Origin: Simkania negevensis
GTDB taxonomy: Bacteria > Chlamydiota > Chlamydiia > Chlamydiales > JAFITR01
Direction of reading: 5' to 3'
Assembly (NCBI GenBank): GCA_017116025.1
Contig: JAFITR010000017.1
Span: forward strand, 1 to 16,485
Length of the DNA: 16,485 nt
Both the position numbers and the translations under genes were made by a program. The notes under the pieces are model-generated. The model saw nothing but the letters and a program-made list of their open reading frames with translations, was not told where the DNA came from and did no database searches. This document shows, one piece after another, positions 8,240 through 14,135 of the stretch. The stretch's first letter is position 1. Every line of letters begins with the position of its first letter.

Positions 8240-8947
8240 CTACTTCTGTTGTATGTTTAGGTTAATAGACGCCAGTTCAGGATGCTTAGCTAAAAGAGTA
8301 AAAATGTCGGAGATGGTAAAGGTCGGATTGTCAGGATAGAGCTTTTCTATGATCGCACGTACAGCATCAAAATCTTCCTGCTCATCAACCGTCCAACGGT
8401 AGTGGAAACTGCCGCAACGAAACTTCTCCGGATTGCTGTACATATGTAAAGTGACATGCTCCCTCTCATCAGCTCTTGTACTCTCCATATGTGCCTGCTC
8501 AAGCGTAGCAAAGGTAAAAACTTCCGTGTCCATCCCCCGAGGAAAAGAACGGTCACGCCCATTGGCGATATAGTCGTAACGAGAAAGGTTGTCCGTAAAA
8601 AAATCGATCGTCTTGCTCACAAGCTCCGGATCAATAAGAGGACAGTCTGCTGTACAGCGAGCAATGATGTCTGCTTTGTGCTCACAAGCAGTTTGGTAGT
8701 AACGTGCAAGCACGTCAAGCTCCGGTCCCCGCGAACATAAGACACCCAGACTGCTGCAAAGATTTGCAACAGGATCGTCGGCTTCATTCGTCGATGTCGC
8801 TACCACCACACTATCGACAGAAGTGACACGCTTCAACCTCTCTAGCTGGTATGATAATAAAGGCTTGCCCAGTACCTCTTTTAATATCTTGCCGGGTAAA
8901 CGCTTCGATCTCATCCGTGCTTGGACAATAATCACTTTCTTCATCAT
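8240..8947 (-). CDS. SpsF-family cytidylyltransferase (CMP-nonulosonate synthetase-like)
   Basis: This 235-residue cytosolic nucleotidyltransferase starts KKVIIVQARMRSKRLPGK, which carries the NTP-binding loop of the SpsF/acylneuraminate cytidylyltransferase family. Further family segments are KPLLSYQLERLK, VVATSTNEADDPV, ARCTADCPLIDPEL (the metal-binding Asp region) and FPRGMDTEVF. It would activate the nonulosonic acid made by the next gene to its CMP derivative for glycosylation of a surface polymer or protein. I chose the ATG at 8947 (8944 is equally possible) because it precedes the conserved KKVIIVQAR strand and has AGGA 7 nt upstream; the longest open frame, from 9037, adds 30 residues unlike the family. 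It appears to be the first gene of the three-gene nonulosonate operon. Confidence 0.87.
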   Translation of the reverse strand: MMKKVIIVQARMRSKRLPGKILKEVLGKPLLSYQLERLKRVTSVDSVVVATSTNEADDPVANLCSSLGVLCSRGPELDVLARYYQTACEHKADIIARCTADCPLIDPELVSKTIDFFTDNLSRYDYIANGRDRSFPRGMDTEVFTFATLEQAHMESTRADEREHVTLHMYSNPEKFRCGSFHYRWTVDEQEDFDAVRAIIEKLYPDNPTFTISDIFTLLAKHPELASINLNIQQK

Positions 8948-8961
8948 GCATAGTTCCTGCG

Positions 8962-9046
8962 AAATGTCACTCTTGCAGCCTGAAAGGTTACAGTAGTTGT
9001 ACCTGTAGAGTCGATTTGAGACAATGATGTTTTCCAAATGTCACTC
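8962..9046. promoter_or_regulatory. Paired 11-bp repeats in the divergent intergenic region
   Basis: AAATGTCACTC occurs at 8962-8972 and again at 9036-9046, 74 nt apart, in the region between the cytidylyltransferase operon (minus) and the small basic gene (plus). A pair of identical sites about seven helical turns apart could be regulator binding sites. I see no convincing -35/-10 pair here, so this is weak. Confidence 0.3.
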
Positions 9047-9107
9047 AAGTCTCATCCATCAATTGTCGATATGCAAGGTAGAAGAATCTCAAGGAGGGGG
9101 CTCCACT

Positions 9108-9227
9108 ATGGTTGTAAAAAAAAAACGTATCCTTACCGCCGAAGGGTGGCAGAGGAAGATAAAAAAAGAATATGACAAGCATAAGAAGAAAAAAGAACAA
9201 ACAAAAAGAAAGAAGATAAATCGCTAA
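9108..9227 (+). CDS. Very small lysine-rich protein
   Basis: This is a 39-residue protein starting MVVKKKRILTAEGWQRK and ending in a run of Lys/Arg. Its ATG is preceded by AAGGAGG (9091-9097), one of the strongest ribosome-binding sites in the window, although the spacer is long (10 nt). An in-frame ATG at 9024 would extend the protein by 28 residues but lacks such a site, so I reject it. The family is unknown to me. ILTAEG is superficially like the start of GreA-type factors, but no GreA coiled coil follows. The composition (about half Lys/Arg) suggests RNA, ribosome or DNA binding. It lies 50 nt upstream of two tRNA genes on the same strand. Confidence 0.6.
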   Translation: MVVKKKRILTAEGWQRKIKKEYDKHKKKKEQTKRKKINR

Positions 9228-9277
9228 TTTGTCTTGTAGAAAAAGAAAGCCGGGTGATAGTCTGTTGCCTTTCCTAG

Positions 9278-9350
9278 CGCGGGATGGAGCAGTGGTCAGC
9301 TCGTTGGGCTCATAACCCAAAGGTCGGAGGTTCGAATCCTTCTCCCGCTA
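9278..9350 (+). tRNA. Initiator tRNA-fMet (CAT)
   Basis: A full cloverleaf of 73 nt without encoded CCA. The anticodon loop CTCATAA sits on a stem with the three consecutive G-C pairs (GGG/CCC) diagnostic of bacterial initiators. C1 faces T72, so the 1:72 pair is not Watson-Crick, and A11-T24 is present in the D stem. The T arm GGAGG/CCTTC has one G-T wobble. In E. coli the 1:72 mismatch is C-A; here it is C-U, which should serve the same purpose for formylation and exclusion from elongation. Confidence 0.95.
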
Positions 9351-9360
9351 TTCTCTTCGG

Positions 9361-9434
9361 GGCGGCATAGCTCAGTTGGTTAGAGCACCGGAATCATAAT
9401 CCGGGTGTCGTTGGTTCAAGTCCGACTGCCGCTA
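9361..9434 (+). tRNA. tRNA with CAT anticodon: elongator Met, or Ile2 (lysidine)
   Basis: A 74-nt cloverleaf without encoded CCA: acceptor GGCGGCA/TGCCGCT, D arm GCTC/GAGC, anticodon stem CCGGA/TCCGG with loop ATCATAA, T arm GTTGG/CCGAC. The first acceptor pair is G1-T72 wobble rather than G-C. Position 32 is A instead of the more usual C/T. Anticodon CAT without initiator features means elongator Met, or Ile2 if TilS modifies C34; sequence alone does not separate these. It lies 10 nt after tRNA-fMet, so the two are surely cotranscribed. Confidence 0.92.
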
Positions 9435-9458
9435 TACCGTACGCTATGGCAGTCTTTT
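9424..9458 (+). terminator. Candidate terminator overlapping the tRNA 3' end
   Basis: GACTGCC (9424-9430) pairs perfectly with GGCAGTC (9448-9454) and is followed by TTTTC. The left arm is part of the T arm and acceptor strand of the tRNA. The hairpin would thus compete with tRNA folding, or act on readthrough transcripts only. It also covers the 3' end of the convergent gene at 9444. The T run is short. Confidence 0.4.
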
Positions 9459-9698
9459 CATCTGATTGATCCTTACCAAAATCCTCCTCTTCAATGCCTT
9501 GCCATAACCCTCTACTTCAGAAAGTGATCTCTTTTCGGTCGCTTCAGGAAGATAACGGTCTTCTTTGGGGATGGCGCTGTTCAGTACCTCCTCCTCAGAA
9601 GCCTCTTTCTTCTTCCTCTCTTCACCGCTGCCCTGCTGCCCCGGTCTGCTGTTCGTGTCGCGAGAAATAGGGTGTAAGTGATAGGGATTTTCGTCCAT
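9444..9698 (-). CDS. Small charged hypothetical protein
   Basis: This 84-residue protein has no signal peptide or membrane segment. Residues about 10-45 are polar and likely disordered (Gln, Gly, Ser, then GEERKKKEASEEE), and the C-terminus is basic and helical (KALKRRILVRINQMKRLP). I do not recognise a family. It is very probably expressed: an AAGGAGG Shine-Dalgarno (plus bases 9706-9712) stands 7 nt from the ATG. It converges on the tRNA pair, and its stop codon lies inside the candidate terminator hairpin. It diverges from queA across a 132-bp intergenic region. Confidence 0.7.
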   Translation of the reverse strand: MDENPYHLHPISRDTNSRPGQQGSGEERKKKEASEEEVLNSAIPKEDRYLPEATEKRSLSEVEGYGKALKRRILVRINQMKRLP

Positions 9699-9733
9699 GA
9701 CTCTCCCTCCTTAACCATTAATAGTGTTTATAC

Positions 9734-9748
9734 ACCTGCTATACAGGT
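9734..9748. promoter_or_regulatory. Small operator-like inverted repeat
   Basis: ACCTGCTATACAGGT is a perfect 5-bp inverted repeat (ACCTG/CAGGT) around CTATA. It lies between the divergent small charged gene and queA, about 36 nt upstream of the minus-strand start at 9698. It could bind a dimeric repressor of the minus-strand gene. No identified regulator matches it. Confidence 0.3.
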
Positions 9749-9795
9749 TATCGGATGAGTTGACCCTAAACTTAACAACCCATACCCCCTGGTCA

Positions 9796-9824
9796 TTTAC
9801 ATATTCTCTCCCTTCTTATATAAT
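9796..9824 (+). promoter_or_regulatory. Near-consensus promoter of queA (leaderless)
   Basis: TTTACA (9796-9801) and a perfect TATAAT (9819-9824) are separated by the ideal 17 nt. Only six bases (CTCTCC) lie between the -10 box and the queA ATG at 9831. Transcription would therefore begin at or within a base or two of the A of the ATG, giving an mRNA without a 5' leader or Shine-Dalgarno. Confidence 0.75.
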
Positions 9825-9830
9825 CTCTCC

Positions 9831-10868
9831 ATGAACTCGCCTCTTCACCTACTACAAGCCTACCAATTTGAACTCCCAGAACGCCTTGTCGCACAACGCC
9901 CTATAGAGCCGCGTGACCATGCACGTTTAATGGTCATCGATCGAAAAAGAGGCGATATCGATGAAATTCCCTTCCACCAACTCACACAACTCCTACAGCC
10001 AAAAGATCGACTCATCCTCAATAATGCCAAAGTCCTCCCTGCTAAATTGTTCGCTCAAAAAGAAACCGGAGCTCAAATCGAGCTCCTGATACTTCAACAA
10101 ATAGAAACAAACCTCTGGAAAGCAAAAGCAAGGCCAACAAAAAAACTCAAAAAAGGCACCAAACTTAACCTGCCAAATAATAGCAGCGCTATCGTCCAAA
10201 ATGCCCCCAATAACGGATATATACACCTCCTCTTCCAAAAAGAAGATAATGTGCCACAACTCATGAAACAATATGGACTCATGCCCATACCACACTATAT
10301 CCGTAAAGGCCTGGCTGACACGGAAGACGCAACGGATTATCAGACTGTTTTTGCTGAAGCTTCCGGAGCTCTAGCATCTCCCACAGCGGGTTTGCACTTT
10401 ACTTCGCGCATGTTGGAAGAAATTGAGTCTATGGGGGTGGAGTCGTTAAAGGTGACGTTGAATGTTGGTTTGGGGACATTTCAGCCTGTGAAAGTTGAGG
10501 AGATACGTTTGCATGAGATGCATTATGAGACGTATGAGATTTCGGAGGAGGTTGCTTCGTCCATCAACCATGCGGAGTTGGGACGAACAGTCTGTATAGG
10601 GACGACTTCTTTGCGCGCGTTGGAGTCAGCGACTGATGCATCGGGGCAGCTACATGCGGGGCGTAGGGAGACGAACTTGTTTGTATATCCAGGTTATCAA
10701 TTTCGTTGTAATACCTCTCTTTTGACAAACTTTCACCTTCCCGGGTCAACGTTGCTGATGCTTGTCTCTGCATTTGGCGGATACGATTTGATTCGCACGG
10801 CGTACCAGAAGGCGATCAAAGAAGGCTTTCGTTTCTATTCTTATGGCGATGCAATGTTGATCTTGTGA
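9831..10868 (+). CDS. queA: S-adenosylmethionine:tRNA ribosyltransferase-isomerase QueA
   Basis: QueA transfers and isomerises the ribosyl moiety of S-adenosylmethionine onto preQ1 at tRNA position 34, giving epoxyqueuosine. The 345-residue length matches the family, and its conserved strings are intact throughout: ELPERLVAQRP near the N-terminus, LNNAKVLPAKL, ASPTAGLHFT, NVGLGTFQPV, LHEMHYE, GTTSLRALES, TNFHLPGSTLLMLVSAFGG and FRFYSYGDAMLI at the end. No other in-frame start fits, so the ATG at 9831 is firm. It is preceded immediately by a -10 box, with no room for a ribosome-binding site. The gene is a compositional mosaic: up to about 10370 the coding strand is C-rich and Leu is nearly always CTN, and after that it is G/T-rich with mostly TTG. 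The protein itself looks fully functional. Confidence 0.97.
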   Translation: MNSPLHLLQAYQFELPERLVAQRPIEPRDHARLMVIDRKRGDIDEIPFHQLTQLLQPKDRLILNNAKVLPAKLFAQKETGAQIELLILQQIETNLWKAKARPTKKLKKGTKLNLPNNSSAIVQNAPNNGYIHLLFQKEDNVPQLMKQYGLMPIPHYIRKGLADTEDATDYQTVFAEASGALASPTAGLHFTSRMLEEIESMGVESLKVTLNVGLGTFQPVKVEEIRLHEMHYETYEISEEVASSINHAELGRTVCIGTTSLRALESATDASGQLHAGRRETNLFVYPGYQFRCNTSLLTNFHLPGSTLLMLVSAFGGYDLIRTAYQKAIKEGFRFYSYGDAMLIL

Positions 10869-10974
10869 GGTTTAATGGGCAACGGATAGGGTTTAGTGGC
10901 CCACTAAACCCTATCCGTTGCCCACTAAACCCTATCCGTTGCCCACTAAACCCTATCCGTTGCCCATTAAACCT
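10868..10974. repeat. 21-bp tandem repeats forming a 32-bp perfect inverted repeat
   Basis: Three identical 21-bp units (10900-10920, 10921-10941, 10942-10962; each CCCACTAAACCCTATCCGTT plus G) are followed by a partial fourth. The segment 10868-10899 is one unit with flanks in inverted orientation and is exactly complementary to 10943-10974 over 32 bp. It can also pair with the nearer copies, so several hairpin registers are possible. It begins in the queA stop codon and ends about 50 nt before the lipoprotein gene. The T-rich stretch after it (CCTTGTTTGTGTG) is a poor terminator tail. Confidence 0.93.
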
Positions 10975-11024
10975 TGTTTGTGTGATAAGTGGATCAATCA
11001 AGATGACCATCTAAAAGGTTGCCT

Positions 11025-11510
11025 ATGTTGTTTTCTATCTTGTTATGCTTCAAACGGATTGCATTTTTCCTCTTCTCTTGTCTTCTGTTGTACGGGTGTG
11101 GATGTGCAACACCTGCATGCCGCATTAAAAAAGACCCCAAGTTATTTACAAGCTTTTCTAAAGAGGTGCAGAGGCAAGTGAGAGAAGGGCATGTTGCCCT
11201 TGGATATACCTCTGAGATGGTTAAGATGGCTGTTGGTCTTCCTAGCCAAGTACTCACGCGCCAAATGTCGACAGAATTCCTCGAACGATGGGTGTATCGC
11301 GTTTCATTTTACCAAACGAGGCAAGAGTACTACCATCCCTACTACGACTACTCTTTGTGGACAGCCAGAAACAACGACTTCACCTCTCCTCCCGAAGTTC
11401 CTGTAAATGTAACAGAGTTAAAAACACGTCCTGCGTTAGTGGTAGACTTTGTTGATGGCAAAGTTGTTGCGATAGAGACGGAGAAACCGGGAAGTAGCAT
11501 ATCTGAATGA
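11025..11510 (+). CDS. BamE/SmpA-like outer-membrane lipoprotein, putative
   Basis: This 161-residue protein has an N-terminal signal of the lipoprotein type: KR at 10-11, hydrophobic FFLFSCLLLYG, then Cys25 in a lipobox-like LLYGC (Tyr at -2 is unusual). A second Cys follows at 27. The body contains VREGHVALGYTSEMVKMAVGLPS followed by a WVYR strand, the pattern of SmpA/OmlA (BamE-like) domains, which bind partners at the inner face of the outer membrane. The middle is aromatic-rich (YYHPYYDYSLW). I chose the ATG at 11025 because AAAAGG (11013-11018) lies 6 nt upstream; a TTG at 11019 falls too close to that site. The stop overlaps the glpD start by 4 nt (ATGA), so the two are translationally coupled, an unexpected pairing of functions. 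The fold assignment is inference from pattern. Confidence 0.75.
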   Translation: MLFSILLCFKRIAFFLFSCLLLYGCGCATPACRIKKDPKLFTSFSKEVQRQVREGHVALGYTSEMVKMAVGLPSQVLTRQMSTEFLERWVYRVSFYQTRQEYYHPYYDYSLWTARNNDFTSPPEVPVNVTELKTRPALVVDFVDGKVVAIETEKPGSSISE

Positions 11511-13069
11511 ACCGTTATCAGATGCTTAAAAGGGTGACAGACAGCCCTTTACACCGTTTTGGAGTCATCATCATTGGTGGAGGTGCTACAGGCCTAGGCG
11601 CTGCTGTTGACGCTGCAGCAAGGGGGCACAACGTTCTTTTGGTAGAACAAGGAGATTTTGCCAATGGCACTTCCAGTCGCAGCACAAAGTTGATCCATGG
11701 TGGTTTACGTTATCTAAAGCAAGGCAATATCTCTTTAGTGCTCGAAGCTTTGCGCGAGAGGGGACTACTGTGCAAAAATGCTCCACACCTTATCCGTCAT
11801 CGCTCTTTTCTTGTTCCTAACTACAAATGGTGGGAAGGGCCGTTTTATGGTATAGGGCTCAAAATATACGATATGATGGCAGGGAAACTCGGCCTTGCCC
11901 CTTCGAAACACCTTTCGTACGAAGAGACAATAAAGAAGATTCCCACTCTTGTCACAGAAGGGTTACGCGGTGCAACGCTCTATTACGATGGGCAATTTGA
12001 TGATGCACGCCTCGCTATCGCCCTTGCACAAACAGCGGCAGATAAAGGCGCTACCCTCCTTAACTACATGCAAGTAACAGGTTTTGTCAAACGCAAAGAT
12101 GTCGTCAAAGGGGTTATTGTTAAAGACCAGTTAACAGGACGAGAACATACCATACAGGGGCGTGTTGTCGTGAATGCAACAGGAGTCTTCTGCGATCAGA
12201 TGCGCAAGCTTGATGATCCGCAGGTCTCCAATCTCATTACCCTAAGCCAAGGCATTCACCTTGTTCTCGATAAATCCTTCTTACCTACGGACACGGCGAT
12301 CATGGTTCCACACACCGATGACGGGCGTGTCTTGTTTATGGTGCCATGGTATGATAAAGTCCTTGTCGGTACTACGGAGACGTCGATCAAAGAGTTGTCC
12401 CTCGAACCGCGCGCTTTTTCAGAAGAGGTTGATTTTTTGCTAAAGCATGCCGCACAATACCTCTCCAAGCGGCCAACAAGAGACGATGTCAGAAGTGTTT
12501 TCGCAGGGCTGCGCCCTCTGATACGCAAAGAGACCGCGCAAGATACAGCAAGTATATCGCGTGAACATGCGGTCACCGTATCGCCTTCAGGACTTGTCAC
12601 TATCGCCGGAGGTAAGTGGACCACCTATCGTAAAATGGGCAAAGATGTCATCGACCTTGTACAGACAGTAGGCGAGTTCAACGAAATTGCCTCTACAACA
12701 GAAAACCTGTCGCTTTACGGATACTCCACAGGTATTCGTCCCGACGATAAACTTGCCGTTTACGGATCAGAAGCCAACAACATCCTTTCTCTCATCAAAA
12801 GCGATCCGCATCTGCAAGATTTTATACATCCCAATCTGCCCTATTACCTTGCTGAAGTTGTATGGCATGTCAGACATGAGATGGCAATGACCCTAGAAGA
12901 TGTCCTTGCAAGAAGAACACGTGCTCTTTTTCTCGATGCAAAGGCGAGCATTGAAGCCGCTCCAAAAGTTGCCGAAGTAATGTCTCACGAATTTGGACAT
13001 AACTCTTGCTGGCAAGAAGAGCAAGTCGAACAATATACCCAACTTGCAAAAGGCTACACACTGACATAA
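11507..13069 (+). CDS. glpD: FAD-dependent glycerol-3-phosphate dehydrogenase GlpD
   Basis: The 520-residue enzyme oxidises sn-glycerol 3-phosphate to dihydroxyacetone phosphate at the inner membrane and passes electrons to quinone. Evidence: the FAD-binding GGGATG (24-29) after strand VIII; GTSSRSTKLIHGGLRYL (54-70), a GlpD hallmark; YYDGQFDDARL; NATGVF; DDGRVLFMVPW and GTTETS; the GLRPLI segment with SREHAV; TIAGGKWTTYR; and the C-terminal domain with VRHEMAMTLEDVLARRTRALFLD. Length is normal and nothing is broken. The ATG overlaps the stop of the upstream lipoprotein gene, so expression depends on that gene's transcript. No glpF or glpK is nearby, so the glycerol 3-phosphate may come from lipid turnover or the host. 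No intrinsic terminator with a T run follows; a palindromic element starts 28 nt downstream. Confidence 0.96.
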   Translation: MNRYQMLKRVTDSPLHRFGVIIIGGGATGLGAAVDAAARGHNVLLVEQGDFANGTSSRSTKLIHGGLRYLKQGNISLVLEALRERGLLCKNAPHLIRHRSFLVPNYKWWEGPFYGIGLKIYDMMAGKLGLAPSKHLSYEETIKKIPTLVTEGLRGATLYYDGQFDDARLAIALAQTAADKGATLLNYMQVTGFVKRKDVVKGVIVKDQLTGREHTIQGRVVVNATGVFCDQMRKLDDPQVSNLITLSQGIHLVLDKSFLPTDTAIMVPHTDDGRVLFMVPWYDKVLVGTTETSIKELSLEPRAFSEEVDFLLKHAAQYLSKRPTRDDVRSVFAGLRPLIRKETAQDTASISREHAVTVSPSGLVTIAGGKWTTYRKMGKDVIDLVQTVGEFNEIASTTENLSLYGYSTGIRPDDKLAVYGSEANNILSLIKSDPHLQDFIHPNLPYYLAEVVWHVRHEMAMTLEDVLARRTRALFLDAKASIEAAPKVAEVMSHEFGHNSCWQEEQVEQYTQLAKGYTLT

Positions 13070-13443
13070 AGGACTGCGGAATCTCTGGGGGTGCAACAGG
13101 GGAATCTTCATGCAATTTCCCTGACAGCTAACCCCTCAGAAGGATTATTGCTTTTTCTTCAGGCCGAAGGTCCATACGCATCAAGCTAAATATAAACACA
13201 TATATTGTTTTTCAAGAAATACACTTTTCGCTTTTCTTCAGGCCGAAGGTCTGGGCTGTTACAATGTCAGACCTTCGGCCTGGAGAAAAAGCAATAGTCC
13301 TTTTGGGGGGAGTACAACAGGGAAATCTTCATGCAATTCCCCTGGGGAGTGTACCTATACGTGGTAATGTGATCTTGTTTTTTTTTGTTCGTTTCTATAT
13401 ATTACTGACTATATTTAAACAGGCACAACAAAGGTTGCATCTC
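13070..13443. other. Intergenic region without a supported gene
   Basis: This 374-nt gap between glpD and the 191-residue gene is largely occupied by the nested palindromic element at 13097-13344. After it come a T-rich stretch (13376-13388) and AT-rich sequence with TATATA and TATATTTAAA strings, a likely promoter zone for the next gene, though no clean -35/-10 pair stands out. Confidence 0.6.
13097..13344. mobile_element. Nested palindromic element, MITE/REP-like
   Basis: Two arms (13097-13172 and 13270-13344) are imperfect inverted repeats of about 75 bp. Both contain GGCCGAAGGTC/GACCTTCGGCC, TATTGCTTTTTCT-type strings, and at their outer ends a 9-bp stem sequence CAGGGGAAT/ATTTCCCTG that is itself a small hairpin. 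A third copy of the GCTTTTCTTCAGGCC segment (13230-13253) gives a 15-bp perfect stem, CAGGCCGAAGGTCTG at 13239-13253 with 13268-13282, around a 14-nt loop. There is no coding capacity for a transposase and no clear target-site duplication. It could be a non-autonomous element or a palindromic repeat; I cannot see other copies in this window. Confidence 0.6.
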
Positions 13444-14019
13444 ATGGCTACAGCCGCACCAGAAGCCTCTCCATTTACGCCTGCCCATGCCTTTTACCGA
13501 GAGTTTGTTAGAGAAGAGCGAAGTCTTACTGTAAATGTCGATAAGGCACACACCCCCTCAGCCGTTCGATTGGATAACGATACTGTTGTAGGTATTGTTG
13601 ACCTACTTAAGGCTCGCGGCCCTTTTGCTGCTCTGGCATCTGTAGGTCCTGACGCCTACTTCCAGCCACCAGCTCTCTTGAATGATGAAGTAATCCATTC
13701 GAAGGATATCCCGGAAGAGGCTCAGGGCATGCCTATTCACTTTTGGCCACCTGGGACCCCTAAAAAACCTTCCCCCGCGAGGATAGAGATCATTGTCATC
13801 GGGGCTACACAAGACCGTGATAACGAAAAAAATATTGTAGAGCGCGTCTTTTATGTCAGGGCTCGTATGTTATCTGTCTCTGATGATAAAAGTAATTCTC
13901 CGTTTAAAAGATTCCAAATTGTTGATTCTAAGGTGTATGTGAATTCTTTTCGAACTTTCAGAATACACGCAGATCACCTCTTCGTGCCGCTCACTGCAGA
14001 AGAGCAGAAATTAGTATAG
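13444..14019 (+). CDS. Hypothetical protein, paired with the downstream gene by a shared start region
   Basis: I do not recognise this 191-residue protein. It has no signal peptide or transmembrane segment. The first 15 residues (MATAAPEASPFTPAH) are Ala/Pro/Thr-rich, and the rest looks like a mixed alpha/beta fold with strands such as ARIEIIVIGAT and VERVFYVRARML. The open frame extends upstream to 13264, but those codons lie inside the palindromic element; I prefer the ATG at 13444 because AAAGG lies 9 nt upstream and the start region matches that of the 206-residue gene (25 of 27 bases, 13436-13462 against 14128-14154). The short disordered N-terminus and accessory context are compatible with a secreted effector, which is speculation. 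Confidence 0.7.
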   Translation: MATAAPEASPFTPAHAFYREFVREERSLTVNVDKAHTPSAVRLDNDTVVGIVDLLKARGPFAALASVGPDAYFQPPALLNDEVIHSKDIPEEAQGMPIHFWPPGTPKKPSPARIEIIVIGATQDRDNEKNIVERVFYVRARMLSVSDDKSNSPFKRFQIVDSKVYVNSFRTFRIHADHLFVPLTAEEQKLV

Positions 14020-14046
14020 AAGAGGCTTAGAAAGCATAAAATTTTG

Positions 14047-14109
14047 AGAGTGATGCAAAATAAATAGCAGGAGTTTCACCGTTTATTTTGCATCACTCTT
14101 AAAGTTTTT
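14047..14109 (+). terminator. 18-bp perfect hairpin followed by a T run
   Basis: AGAGTGATGCAAAATAAA (14047-14064) is perfectly complementary to 14082-14099 around a 17-nt loop, and TTTTT follows at 14105-14109. It starts 28 nt after the stop of the 191-residue gene and ends 36 nt before the next ATG. It may terminate the first gene's transcript, though the stem is AT-rich and the T run is 5 nt away. It could equally be a palindromic repeat. Confidence 0.5.
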
Positions 14110-14135
14110 ACTATTTATTCTGAAGAGTGCATCTC

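Noticed and set aside
8948..9037. Extended N-terminus of the cytidylyltransferase
   Set aside because: The family begins at the KKVIIVQAR strand; the extra 30 residues are unlike it, and AGGA supports 8947.
9024..9107. Longer start for the small basic protein
   Set aside because: No ribosome-binding site at 9024, whereas a strong AAGGAGG precedes the ATG at 9108.
10900..10962. CRISPR array
   Set aside because: The 21-bp units are directly adjacent, with no spacers, and no cas genes are present.
10816..11010. Minus-strand ORF with repeated GQRIGFS
   Set aside because: The peptide repeat is only the 21-bp (7-codon) DNA array read in frame; no start signals or family support.
13230..13300. 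Intrinsic terminator for glpD
   Set aside because: The large hairpin is followed by GAGAAAAAGC on the plus strand and has no T run on either side in the right place, so it fits a palindromic repeat better.
13264..13443. Upstream extension of the 191-residue gene starting MSDLRPGEKA
   Set aside because: These codons lie inside the palindromic element, and there is no ribosome-binding site. The ATG at 13444 has AAAGG upstream and matches the start module of the next gene.
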